In this document: positions 38,045 to 46,084 of the stretch, piece after piece | Position numbering within the stretch: the stretch's first letter is position 1 | Layout: every line of letters begins with the position of its first letter | Assembly: GCF_007990225.1 (NCBI RefSeq) | Contig: NZ_BJWF01000014.1 | Span: 1-61,050 of the forward strand | Length of the DNA: 61,050 bases | From: Enterococcus villorum | GTDB lineage: Bacteria; Bacillota; Bacilli; Lactobacillales; Enterococcaceae | Direction: 5' to 3' | Translations under genes and position numbers: made by a program | The notes under the pieces: generated by a model | Database searches by the model: none | Told to the model about the DNA's origin: nothing | Seen by the model: the letters and a program-made list of their open reading frames with translations, nothing else

Positions 38045-39061
38045 ATGCTAAAAGCCTTTAAATTCCGAATTTACCCGACTACTTTACAAAAGCAATGGTT
38101 TATTCAAAATTTTGGCTGTGTTCGTTTTACGTATAACCACTTATTAAAAGCTCGACAAGAAAGTTACGCTAAAACAGGTGCCATCGATTATACGGTGACA
38201 CCTGCCTCTTTAAAAAAGAAGTATCCATTTTTAAAAACAGCGGACAGTCTAGCACTAGCAAACGCCCAATTAAATTTGGATCGTGCATTTCGTAATTACT
38301 TTAAAGGTCGTGCAAGTTTTCCTAAGTTAAAAAATAAAAAAAGTATGTGGCAGTCTTATACAACCAACAATCAAAATGGCACCATTTATTTAGAAAAAAA
38401 TTATTTAAAACTGCCAAAACAAAAAGAACGAATTAAAGTGAATCTTCATCGACCAGTTGAAGGGGTCATTCGATCAGCCACGATTTCAGCTCGTTACAAT
38501 GAGGTGTTTTATGTCTCTTTACTTTGTGAAGTCTCTGATCAAAACTTAGACGGTTCAAATCGCTGGATTGGCGTAGCATACGATCCACAAAAATTGATTG
38601 AAACATCTTCTCCACTGAATGTGCAATTGCCATTACTTAAGCAAACGCAAGACAGCATAAAGATTGCTCAGAGAAAATTATGGATCAAAAGTAAAGCTGC
38701 TCAAAAACGGAAAGTTCGTTTAGAAAAGGCTAAGAACTATCAAAAACAAAAGAGAAAAGTCATGGACCTTTATTTGAAGCAAAAATACCAAAAGGAAGAT
38801 TATTTGGAACAACTCTCAGGAAAACTCATACGTCATTATGATTATTTATTTATTGAAGCTGTGCCAAATGATTGTTTTTCAACGAAATTTTCACTTCAAG
38901 ATTGGTATAAATTTATTCATAAATTAAGATATAAAGCGCATTGGTATAATAAATCTTTGCTTTTGATTAATATGAATGAGCAGTCTCATCTTTCATGTGA
39001 TCAAAAAAGTGTAACATTAGAAAAAATCGGAAAACAAGTGATGTTTGATGAAATGAACTAG
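38045..39061 (+). CDS. tldR: TnpB-like nuclease-dead repressor (TldR), oppF-associated
   Basis: 338 residues from ATG 38045 (AGGAGG 8-9 bases upstream; a GTG at 38039 is too close). It begins like IS605 OrfB/TnpB: KAFKFRIYPTTLQKQWFIQNFGCVRFTYNHLLKAR, later NAQLNLDRAFRNYFKGRASFPKLKNKK. The RuvC core is broken: the first motif, normally G-I-D-x-G, reads G176-V-A178-Y-D, so the catalytic Asp is Ala. The second acidic residue persists in YLFIEAV (Glu271). The zinc finger (CxxC pairs) and the third motif DRDxNA are absent; the protein ends about 40 residues after the point where they should begin, with one Cys (318). Full reading frame, good ribosome site and operon position argue for an exapted RNA-guided repressor rather than a transposon relic; no tnpA is present. 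Confidence 0.9.
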   Translation: MLKAFKFRIYPTTLQKQWFIQNFGCVRFTYNHLLKARQESYAKTGAIDYTVTPASLKKKYPFLKTADSLALANAQLNLDRAFRNYFKGRASFPKLKNKKSMWQSYTTNNQNGTIYLEKNYLKLPKQKERIKVNLHRPVEGVIRSATISARYNEVFYVSLLCEVSDQNLDGSNRWIGVAYDPQKLIETSSPLNVQLPLLKQTQDSIKIAQRKLWIKSKAAQKRKVRLEKAKNYQKQKRKVMDLYLKQKYQKEDYLEQLSGKLIRHYDYLFIEAVPNDCFSTKFSLQDWYKFIHKLRYKAHWYNKSLLLINMNEQSHLSCDQKSVTLEKIGKQVMFDEMN

Positions 39062-39158
39062 TAGGAGCACTAGGGATCGCCTTGTTAATAAAAAACACAC
39101 GATGTTTTTGTTTCTAGGAATTTTCTGTTTAGAAAGAGCTCACTAATTATGATAAACC
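39050..39158 (+). ncRNA. Candidate TldR guide RNA (scaffold plus guide)
   Basis: In TnpB/TldR loci the guide RNA overlaps the gene's 3' end and runs downstream. Here GTAGGAGCACTAGGGATCGC follows the stop, then two hairpins: AAAAACA/TGTTTTT around 39093-39110 and TTTCTA/TAGAAA around 39111-39134. GAGC (39065-39068) can pair with GCTC (39138-39141). The scaffold probably ends at GAGCTCAC (39136-39143), and the guide would be TAATTATGATAAACC from 39144, immediately before a terminator. Boundaries are approximate. Confidence 0.6.
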
Positions 39159-39205
39159 AAAAAAACAGAGAGGAACGTTTATTGAACGTTACTCTCTGTT
39201 TTTTT
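39159..39205 (+). terminator. Terminator of the opp-tldR-guide RNA transcript
   Basis: AACAGAGAG and CTCTCTGTT arms extended by AACGTT/AACGTT inside, flanked by A7 and T7. It ends the transcript just after the putative guide. Confidence 0.92.
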
Positions 39206-39210
39206 GATGG

Positions 39211-39260
39211 GTTTGATAAAACTAGAGAAAAATCCGTTTCGTTTATCATTTTTTTTTTTT
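39211..39260 (+). terminator. Second, backup terminator
   Basis: TGATAAA (39213-39219) pairs with TTTATCA (39242-39248), followed by a run of 12 T. Confidence 0.6.
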
Positions 39261-39343
39261 ATTTTCTAAATTTGAATAATTAGTTTTTTGTGGATGTATT
39301 AAAATTCCTTTGTAATTGAAAAAGAATAACAAGGAGCGAAAGT

Positions 39344-39817
39344 ATGAAGAAAAAATTATGCTATATTTCATTACTGGCTACCCCATTTATTTTAGCAGCT
39401 TGTAGTGGATCAAAAAGTACCACGGATAGTATGAATATACAAACCTCTCAAAAAAATACCGATGATTCAAAAGCCTCTGAGACAAAGTTTGCTAATTATT
39501 TAGAAATAACACCAGAAAATTTACGTATGGTAGCAGATGGTAGTAACGATAAGAAACAAATTGTAATGATTGATATCAAAGCAGTCAATACCTCAGCAGA
39601 AAAAACTGGAATTGGGGCGTATGACTTTAGATTAAAGGTAAAAGACAAAGAAGTAACACCTTATGAAAATGCAGAAAACTTTGGTTTAGATATTGAATCT
39701 AAAAAAGAAGCAAAAGGAACACTAAGTTTTCAAATTGATAAAGGTGAAAAAGAGTTTACTTTAAGTTATAACCCACACGGAAAAGAACTTGCATCTTGGA
39801 AGTTTAATGTAAATTAG
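39344..39817 (+). CDS. Secreted lipoprotein, DUF4352/DUF5067-like
   Basis: 157 residues after AAGGAGCG. Lipobox ILAAC (Cys20), then a polar linker to about residue 48. The remaining 110 residues are beta-rich (LEITPENLRMVADG, QIVMIDIKAVNTSAEKTGIGAYDFRLKVKDKEV, GTLSFQIDKGEKEFTLSYNP), the pattern of immunoglobulin-like DUF4352/DUF5067 lipoproteins, in which a charged VxxxNxS strand precedes a diaGF-like turn. Role unknown. Twelve bases before the nucleotide-sugar dehydrogenase, so it may share the polysaccharide locus transcript. Confidence 0.75.
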   Translation: MKKKLCYISLLATPFILAACSGSKSTTDSMNIQTSQKNTDDSKASETKFANYLEITPENLRMVADGSNDKKQIVMIDIKAVNTSAEKTGIGAYDFRLKVKDKEVTPYENAENFGLDIESKKEAKGTLSFQIDKGEKEFTLSYNPHGKELASWKFNVN

Positions 39818-39829
39818 GAGGCGTATAGT

Positions 39830-41116
39830 ATGAAAATTGTAGTAGTCGGTCTAGGATATATTGGGTTACCTACAGCATTGATGTTTTCAAAATATGGACA
39901 GAAAGTTGTTGGGATAGACGTCAATCAACAAGTAATTGAATCGTTAAATAGTGGAAAAGTCCACATTGAAGAACCACATATACAGGAAACATTAAATGAA
40001 GTTGTCAAAAATGGAAATTTCCAAGCAAAGTTAAAACCAGAAGAAGCGGACGTATTTATCCTTTCAGTTCCTACGCCTAATTTAAATGATGAGCACAAAT
40101 CTTGTGATTTAAGCTATGTGAAGCAGGCAGTAACTAGCATTTTAGAGCATCTACAACCAGGAAATACTGTGATTGTAGAATCAACGATCCCACCTCGAAC
40201 AATGATCGATGTTGTTAAACCAATGATTGAAGCAGCAGGATTTGTTGTAGGAGAAGATATTTTCCTTGTACATTGTCCAGAAAGAGTATTACCTGGAAAA
40301 ATTATGCATGAGTTGATTCATAATAATCGTATCATTGGTGGGATTACAGAGCAATGTACAGAAAAAGGAGTAGAAGCTTATAGTACATTCGTTAAAGGGG
40401 AATTGATCCGAACAAATACCCAAAATGCAGAAATGTCTAAGTTAATGGAAAATACATTCCGTGATGTAAATATCGCTTTAGCTAATGAATTGGTTCAGAT
40501 TTCGTTAGATTTAGGAGTGGACGCATTAGAGGTAATCGAGATGGCGAACAAACATCCTCGAGTAAACTTACATTTTCCAGGACCAGGTGTGGGGGGACAT
40601 TGTTTAGCAGTTGACCCTTACTTTGTCATAGCAGCAAACCCTGATAAAGCCCAATTGATTCGAAGTGCTAGAAAAATTAACACTGGCATGCCTGAATATG
40701 TCGTTCAATGGATCGATCGAATTATGGAAGAAATGAAAGGGCAAAAAGTCACATTATTTGGTGCAACCTACAAAGGAAACACCGATGATATGAGAGAAAG
40801 TCCATCTGTGGAAATCTATGAGCATCTGCAATCCAAAAAATATGAAGTAAGTTTCTATGACCCTTATGTAGAAGCTCAGATTCTTGAAAAAGATATCGAA
40901 AAGGCTGTTAAAAACGCTGATCTAATCGTTGTGTTAACGGATCACGATGCCTTTAAAGAATTATCACCAGAAACATTGAGCCATATGAACAAACAAGTTA
41001 TTTTTGATACGAAAGATATTGTAGAAAAATATGGAGAAGCACACTACTTGAATTTTGGAAAACTTGAAAAAGGATACAAAAATATCGCAATGTCTACAAC
41101 TGAGGCGATATGCTAA
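39830..41116 (+). CDS. wecC: UDP-N-acetyl-D-mannosamine dehydrogenase
   Basis: 428 residues after AGGAGGCG. NAD-dependent oxidation of UDP-ManNAc to UDP-ManNAcA. Rossmann motif VVGLGYIGLPTA (6-17), VESTIPPRT, HCPERVLPGKIMHELIHNNRIIGG (the WecC-type loop), ENTFRDVNIALANEL, and catalytic Cys258 in GPGVGGHCLAVDPYF, then FGATYKGNTDDMRESPS. This fits WecC rather than UDP-glucose dehydrogenase. Its partner epimerase WecB is at 49966 in the same cluster. Overlaps the next gene by 7 bases. Confidence 0.92.
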   Translation: MKIVVVGLGYIGLPTALMFSKYGQKVVGIDVNQQVIESLNSGKVHIEEPHIQETLNEVVKNGNFQAKLKPEEADVFILSVPTPNLNDEHKSCDLSYVKQAVTSILEHLQPGNTVIVESTIPPRTMIDVVKPMIEAAGFVVGEDIFLVHCPERVLPGKIMHELIHNNRIIGGITEQCTEKGVEAYSTFVKGELIRTNTQNAEMSKLMENTFRDVNIALANELVQISLDLGVDALEVIEMANKHPRVNLHFPGPGVGGHCLAVDPYFVIAANPDKAQLIRSARKINTGMPEYVVQWIDRIMEEMKGQKVTLFGATYKGNTDDMRESPSVEIYEHLQSKKYEVSFYDPYVEAQILEKDIEKAVKNADLIVVLTDHDAFKELSPETLSHMNKQVIFDTKDIVEKYGEAHYLNFGKLEKGYKNIAMSTTEAIC

Positions 41117-42306
41117 GAGTATTATTAATTACTCAAAATTTTTCTCCAGAAATAGGAAGTGCGGCAAATCGATTAACCAAATTATACGAGAGTTTATCGA
41201 ATGAAGATGAAATTGAAGTTTCTGTTTTAACTTCCAATCCGCGTTATCCAAATAAAAAACTATATGAAGAGAATCCAATTTTTAAACAAAAATTGGATTC
41301 TCAAACTAGTATCGAATGTATTTCTCCATTTTTTAAAAAATACCACAAAAGTTTTATTCTACGATTGATCATTTACTTGGAATTTTTAGTAAAAGGTTAT
41401 TTTAAGGGGAAAAAACTTGCACAAAATACAGATGTTGTTGTAGCTTCTACGCCCAATTTTTTTTCAGGTATTCTCGGTGTTTTACTGAAAAAAAAGAAAT
41501 TAATTTTAGATGTTAGAGATCTTTGGCCCAAATCAGTAGAAGGAGTCAAAAAACACAAAACAACACGCTTTCATAAGATGATCTACAAAATTGCTTACAA
41601 AGCTGAAAAATGGATGTACCAGTCAGCTGACCATATTGTGATCAATAGTGAAGGTTTTTTATCCCATTTGCTTGCCTTAGGAATTAATAAAGAAAAAATC
41701 ACTTTTATACCTAACCCAATCACTTTAGAGGAGTTAGAAAAAGGGGGAAGCCATTTAGAAAAGAATAAAGAAACAACGACTACTAAAGTGGTTTATGCAG
41801 GCAATGTCGGTAGAGCGCAAGAAATGCAGCCATTAATCAAACTGATTGATGCTTATAAAAATTCGTCAGAACATACCTTTACGATCATTCCATATGGTGT
41901 AGATACAGAATCATTTATCCAACAAATAAAAAAAATCAATGCCTCAAATGTCAAAATATTAAAGCCACAGCCAAGAGAAATCGTCTTTGATTATTTAGCA
42001 AATGCGACGATTGGCTATGTTGGACTCATTGACATAGAGGAATTTCGTGATGTGATCCCAGGAAAAATAATTGATTATTTTGGAAGTGGGACAGCAGTCA
42101 TTGCTAATTTAGAAGGTTATTCACAAAAAATTATTCAACAATCTAGTGGTGGCATTACCATGGAAGATAGTTCAAATGTTCATAAGTTGATGGTGAATCG
42201 GAAAATGCAATATGAGTTAGCAAAAAACGGATTAATTTTTGCTAAAAAACATTATTCATGGGATAAAAATTATCAACGATTTTTAAAAATAATCAAGGGA
42301 ATTTAG
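41110..42306 (+). CDS. GT4-family glycosyltransferase (WbuB/WcaI-like)
   Basis: 398 residues. GT-B fold: N-terminal LLITQNFSPEIGSAANRLTKLYESL and the LDVRDLWPKSVEGV motif typical of WbuB/WcaI-type transferases; then ADHIVINSEGFLSHLLALG, IPNPI, VVYAGNVGRAQEMQPLIKLIDAY, and the sugar-nucleotide region DVIPGKIIDYFGSGTAVIANLEG. Predicted cytoplasmic or membrane-associated, adding one sugar to the growing lipid-linked glycan. Overlaps wecC by 7 bases. Confidence 0.85.
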   Translation: MLRVLLITQNFSPEIGSAANRLTKLYESLSNEDEIEVSVLTSNPRYPNKKLYEENPIFKQKLDSQTSIECISPFFKKYHKSFILRLIIYLEFLVKGYFKGKKLAQNTDVVVASTPNFFSGILGVLLKKKKLILDVRDLWPKSVEGVKKHKTTRFHKMIYKIAYKAEKWMYQSADHIVINSEGFLSHLLALGINKEKITFIPNPITLEELEKGGSHLEKNKETTTTKVVYAGNVGRAQEMQPLIKLIDAYKNSSEHTFTIIPYGVDTESFIQQIKKINASNVKILKPQPREIVFDYLANATIGYVGLIDIEEFRDVIPGKIIDYFGSGTAVIANLEGYSQKIIQQSSGGITMEDSSNVHKLMVNRKMQYELAKNGLIFAKKHYSWDKNYQRFLKIIKGI

Positions 42307-42307
42307 C

Positions 42308-43537
42308 ATGAAAAAAATACAAATGTATGTTTGGAATACTTTTGAAAATGACGCAAGAGTCATGAGAGAGTGTACGGCTTTGTCTGAAGAAGGGTTTTAC
42401 GTCCATTTGATTTGTTTGATGAATGAAAAAGAAAGTCTCAAGAAAATCGAGCACCCTGCCCCTTACTTTACCGTGCGGCGTTTAAAAAGAGCAAATCTAA
42501 AAAAAACTTTAATGATGTTAGCATTTGTTTTTTTTATGTTGCTACATATTGGCTGGTTAAAATCGGCAGGAGTTATTTTATTAATAAGTGTGTTACTCCA
42601 TAACAAAAAATGTTGGGCAATCGTAAATAAAGTCTACCTTATTATAAAAATGACGTGTGTGAATCTTTTTAAGTCTTCTGATATTTATCATGCAAATGAT
42701 ATCAATACCTTACCTCAAACAATTATAAACGCAAAAATTTTTCACCGTAAAAAATTAATTTACGATTCTCATGAGATACAAATTAGTCGTACAGGTTATA
42801 ATGAAAAACTTTATTATTTTATTGAAAAAAATCTTTTAAGATATGTCGATGTCTACATTCATGAAAATGATACGAGAGCTGATTTTGTCGAAAAAGTTTA
42901 TGGCATTAAGCCTCAGGTCATTCATAATTATCCTGTTTGTTATGAGGCAACACACATAAATAAAATCAATCTACATGAATTGTTAGCCATTGATGAAAAT
43001 GAACCTATCTTGCTCTATCAAGGTGGAATACAACGAGATAGAGGATTAGAAAAACTGATCCAAGCTGTCGCTTTATTAGATCAAGGAACATTGGTATTGA
43101 TAGGTGATGGTCGATTAAGACAATCATTAATTACATTAACAAAACAACTAAATCTCACCAATCGGGTAAAATTTTTGGATAAAGTTTATATGGAGACGTT
43201 AAAATGTTACACCGTATCGGCCACGATTGGTTTTCAAGTCTTACAAAATACTTGTATGAATCACTATTCTGCCTCATCGAATAAATTATTTGAATATATT
43301 ATGGCAGAAGTACCGGTTGTTGCTTGTAGTTTTCCAGAAATCGCCAAAGTCGTAGGAACCTGGGATGTGGGAGAAATCGTGGACTCTCATAGTGTGCATT
43401 CTATTCGACTAGGAATTGAAAAGCTTTTAACTAACGGAGAACGTTATCAAGCATGTAAAAGGAATTGTCAAGATGCAAAGAAGGTTTATAACTGGGAACA
43501 AGAAAAAAATAAATTTTTAAAATTGTATGCAGATTAA
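42308..43537 (+). CDS. GT4-family glycosyltransferase with hydrophobic segment
   Basis: 409 residues, starting one base after the previous stop. VWNTFENDARVMRECTALSEEGFYVHLICL is the N-terminal GT-B nucleotide-side fold; residues about 65-100 contain two hydrophobic stretches (TLMMLAFVFFMLLHIGW, AGVILLISVLL) that probably dip into the membrane; YDSHEI, LLYQGGIQRDRGLEKLIQAV, VLIGDGR and SSNKLFEYIMAEVPVVACSFPEI follow the family. Acceptor unknown. Confidence 0.83.
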   Translation: MKKIQMYVWNTFENDARVMRECTALSEEGFYVHLICLMNEKESLKKIEHPAPYFTVRRLKRANLKKTLMMLAFVFFMLLHIGWLKSAGVILLISVLLHNKKCWAIVNKVYLIIKMTCVNLFKSSDIYHANDINTLPQTIINAKIFHRKKLIYDSHEIQISRTGYNEKLYYFIEKNLLRYVDVYIHENDTRADFVEKVYGIKPQVIHNYPVCYEATHINKINLHELLAIDENEPILLYQGGIQRDRGLEKLIQAVALLDQGTLVLIGDGRLRQSLITLTKQLNLTNRVKFLDKVYMETLKCYTVSATIGFQVLQNTCMNHYSASSNKLFEYIMAEVPVVACSFPEIAKVVGTWDVGEIVDSHSVHSIRLGIEKLLTNGERYQACKRNCQDAKKVYNWEQEKNKFLKLYAD

Positions 43538-43914
43538 TGGAGGGACTAGTGGAAAACAACGAAAAATTAAAACAATTAACCGAACAGCTAAAAAAAGAAA
43601 ATGAACAATTAAAAAATAAATTAGAAAAGAAAGAATCAATAACTAAGGACTTAAAAAGCATTATTTTAAAGGATACTGCCGTAAAAGAAGAAGCAGCAAA
43701 ATTAATTGAAAACTTGGAACAAGTAGTTAAAAAACAAAAAAAACAAATTGAAGAGTTACAAATAGCTGATACAGCTACACCTCCTCAGAAAAAGGAAAAT
43801 ATTACAGTTGTTTCAAATAACAAGAAAAGCTTTATTTATCGTTCGAAGCAGCTATTGAAAAAAAGTCCAACCGTAGTGAAACTTTACATGTGGCTAAAGA
43901 AATCGAGGGGGTAA
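43537..43914 (+). CDS. Coiled-coil protein of the polysaccharide locus
   Basis: About 125 residues. The ATG at 43537 overlaps the previous stop (TAATG); a GTG at 43549 after GGAGGG is an alternative start. Residues 5-75 are one long heptad coiled coil (NEKLKQLTEQLKKENEQLKNKLEKK ... KLIENLEQVVKKQKKQIEELQ); the C-terminus is basic with FIYRSKQLLKKSPTVVKLYMWLKKSRG, which could bind membrane or a partner. Possibly a molecular ruler or scaffold for the neighbouring transferases. Not recognised. Confidence 0.65.
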   Translation: MEGLVENNEKLKQLTEQLKKENEQLKNKLEKKESITKDLKSIILKDTAVKEEAAKLIENLEQVVKKQKKQIEELQIADTATPPQKKENITVVSNNKKSFIYRSKQLLKKSPTVVKLYMWLKKSRG

Positions 43915-43921
43915 GAAGAAA

Positions 43922-46066
43922 ATGTCACAATCTCAAAATCAGGAATTAAATCAAATTTTAGCTGATGTTCATACAATAAAACTGCGATTACTAGAAAAAG
44001 TCAATGCGAGTGTATTAGATAATGAACAATTATTGAATGCATCGAAGTGGTATTACAAGAACTCTCAAAATAGTGTGTTGTTGGAGAAAAATAAAGCAAC
44101 GCTGTGTTTTAAAAATACAGAAAAGAAAACCAACTATATTTCTTATTTAGAAAAAAATAATTCTTTTACTGTTTTTCCAAGTCAGAAAATCCCCTTTTAC
44201 TCGAAAGATAAATTTAAAATCTATCTAAAAATCAAAGCGATCGAAGGCAATTTATCTCTGGTTATTATTGAATATTCAGACAAAGAAAAAATTCAAACGA
44301 CTTTTCTTGAAGCAAACAAAGAACAAATTTTCAAAGTACTACCAGAAACGCAACAGGTGCGAATCGCTTTTCGAATTTCTGGCAACAGCGAAGTAGAAAT
44401 TGAGCAATTTACGATTGAAAGAGTTCATAATTTACTTTCACTCAATGCTACTGAACAAAATAAAAAGTATATTAAAGATTTAAAAATTGCTTGTATCTTA
44501 GATGAATTTAGTATGACTTGTTTTGGGGAAGAAGCACAGCTGATTCCATTTACACCTCAAACTTGGAAACAAGTCCTTTCACAAAATCATCCAGATTTAT
44601 TATTAGTCGAGTCAGCATGGCACGGAAATAACCGTACTTGGGAATACAAAATTGGTAAATATCATGGAGAAGATCGGTCAGAAATAAAAGAACTCATTCA
44701 GTGGTGCAAAGAAAAAGAAGTTCCCACTGTTTTTTGGAATAAAGAAGATCCGTTTCATTTTGATAAATTTATTGAAACAGCAAAATTGTTTGACTATATC
44801 TTCACAACAGATGTAAGTATGGTACCGAAATATGAAAAGGTGACGAAGAAGAAAAATGTTTCTCACTTGTCATTTGCTGCACAGCCATCTATTCATAATC
44901 CAACGAAAATAATGAAAAGCCGTGAAGAAAAGATTTGTTTTGCAGGTACTTATTATGCCAATCGACATGAAGAAAGAAAAAAAGATTTGAATGTTTTATT
45001 ATCACTTGCAAAAGAGTACGGTTTAGATATTTTTGATCGGAATTATTATAGACAGGAACCAGAATTTAAATATCCAAAAGAATTTCGAGAAAACATTGTT
45101 GGCACATTGCATTATTCTGAAATTTTAAATGCCTACAAAGGATACAAATTTCTTTTAAATGTGAATAGTGTCAAGCATTCAGAATCGATGTTTTCTAGAC
45201 GTGTATTTGAAGGATTAGCTTGTGGCACCCCAATTATTAGTAACTATTCAAAAGGAATTAAAACACTATTTAAACGCATCGTTACAGCAGGAGAAACCAC
45301 AGAAGAACTCAAGCCTGTACTTACAAAATTATTTTATGATGAATATGAATATCGAAAAAATTCGATCCAAGGAATCAGGGAAGTCTACCAAAACCATTTA
45401 TATGAGCATCGAATGCGTAAAATCTTGAGTTGTCTTAACATTGACGTGTTAGATCAAGAAAAGAGTGTCACCATGTGTGGTTTTGCTAACAGTGAGTTAG
45501 AGGTAGTGAAACTGATTGAACTCTACCAAAAACAAAGTTACTCACAAAAACAATTGGTGATCTTTATCTCACATTTTAGAGGGTTCGAACACACGCTAAA
45601 TCAATACAACCAAGAAAATTGTCAAATCATCTTATGGAGCTATATGAACCAATATTACAAACTAACAGATATTTTCTCAAGTGATTATATATCGTTTGTT
45701 TCTTTAAATCATTATTATGGTGAAAATTATTTATTGGATTTAATGATTGCGGAAAAATATTCAAAAGCAGATATCATTGGCAAAGAAAATTATTACGAAC
45801 GAGAAAAAGACACAGATGTGATAATGGAAAAGCAGCGAGAAGCAGAATATTTATATACAAATAATTTAAATGTCTATTCTTCTATCTTTTCAACGAAGTT
45901 GAAGACAAATGGTTCAATTCAATCTTTTATTGACCGATTAGTAGCGAGTCCATCCTTGCGTTCTTTATTCGAACAAGGAATGACGATGTATAGTTCAGAT
46001 AAATATAATTTTGTAAAAAATGGAAGAGATTTAACCAGTGATGCTGTAAAAAGAATAACTATTTAG
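43922..46066 (+). CDS. CgeB-like glycosyltransferase, three-domain
   Basis: 714 residues. Residues about 40-180 look like a beta-sandwich. Residues about 185-520 resemble the CgeB GT-B group: LKIACILDEFSMTCFGEEAQLIPFTPQTWK, LLLVESAWHGNNRTWEYKIG, VPTVFWNKEDPFHFDKFIETAKLFDYIFTTD, KICFAGTYYANRHEERKKD, and SRRVFEGLACGTPIISNYS. The last 190 residues resemble a degenerate GT2-like fold (LIELYQKQSYSQKQLVIF ... YISFVSLNHYYGENYLLDLM) without the usual DxD. CgeB-like enzymes with these flanks occur in teichoic-acid and capsule loci. Specific reaction unknown. Confidence 0.75.
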   Translation: MSQSQNQELNQILADVHTIKLRLLEKVNASVLDNEQLLNASKWYYKNSQNSVLLEKNKATLCFKNTEKKTNYISYLEKNNSFTVFPSQKIPFYSKDKFKIYLKIKAIEGNLSLVIIEYSDKEKIQTTFLEANKEQIFKVLPETQQVRIAFRISGNSEVEIEQFTIERVHNLLSLNATEQNKKYIKDLKIACILDEFSMTCFGEEAQLIPFTPQTWKQVLSQNHPDLLLVESAWHGNNRTWEYKIGKYHGEDRSEIKELIQWCKEKEVPTVFWNKEDPFHFDKFIETAKLFDYIFTTDVSMVPKYEKVTKKKNVSHLSFAAQPSIHNPTKIMKSREEKICFAGTYYANRHEERKKDLNVLLSLAKEYGLDIFDRNYYRQEPEFKYPKEFRENIVGTLHYSEILNAYKGYKFLLNVNSVKHSESMFSRRVFEGLACGTPIISNYSKGIKTLFKRIVTAGETTEELKPVLTKLFYDEYEYRKNSIQGIREVYQNHLYEHRMRKILSCLNIDVLDQEKSVTMCGFANSELEVVKLIELYQKQSYSQKQLVIFISHFRGFEHTLNQYNQENCQIILWSYMNQYYKLTDIFSSDYISFVSLNHYYGENYLLDLMIAEKYSKADIIGKENYYEREKDTDVIMEKQREAEYLYTNNLNVYSSIFSTKLKTNGSIQSFIDRLVASPSLRSLFEQGMTMYSSDKYNFVKNGRDLTSDAVKRITI

Positions 46067-46084
46067 AGGAAAGGGGAGTTCTGA

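Noticed and set aside
38045-39061. Reading the TnpB-like gene as an active IS605 transposon component
   Set aside because: No tnpA, no recognisable left end, catalytic Asp changed to Ala, C-terminal zinc finger missing, and a perfect operon fit behind oppF.
43431-43661. Minus-strand frame over the coiled-coil gene
   Set aside because: Arises from Lys/Glu-rich codons read in reverse (Phe/Ser-rich); no start signals.
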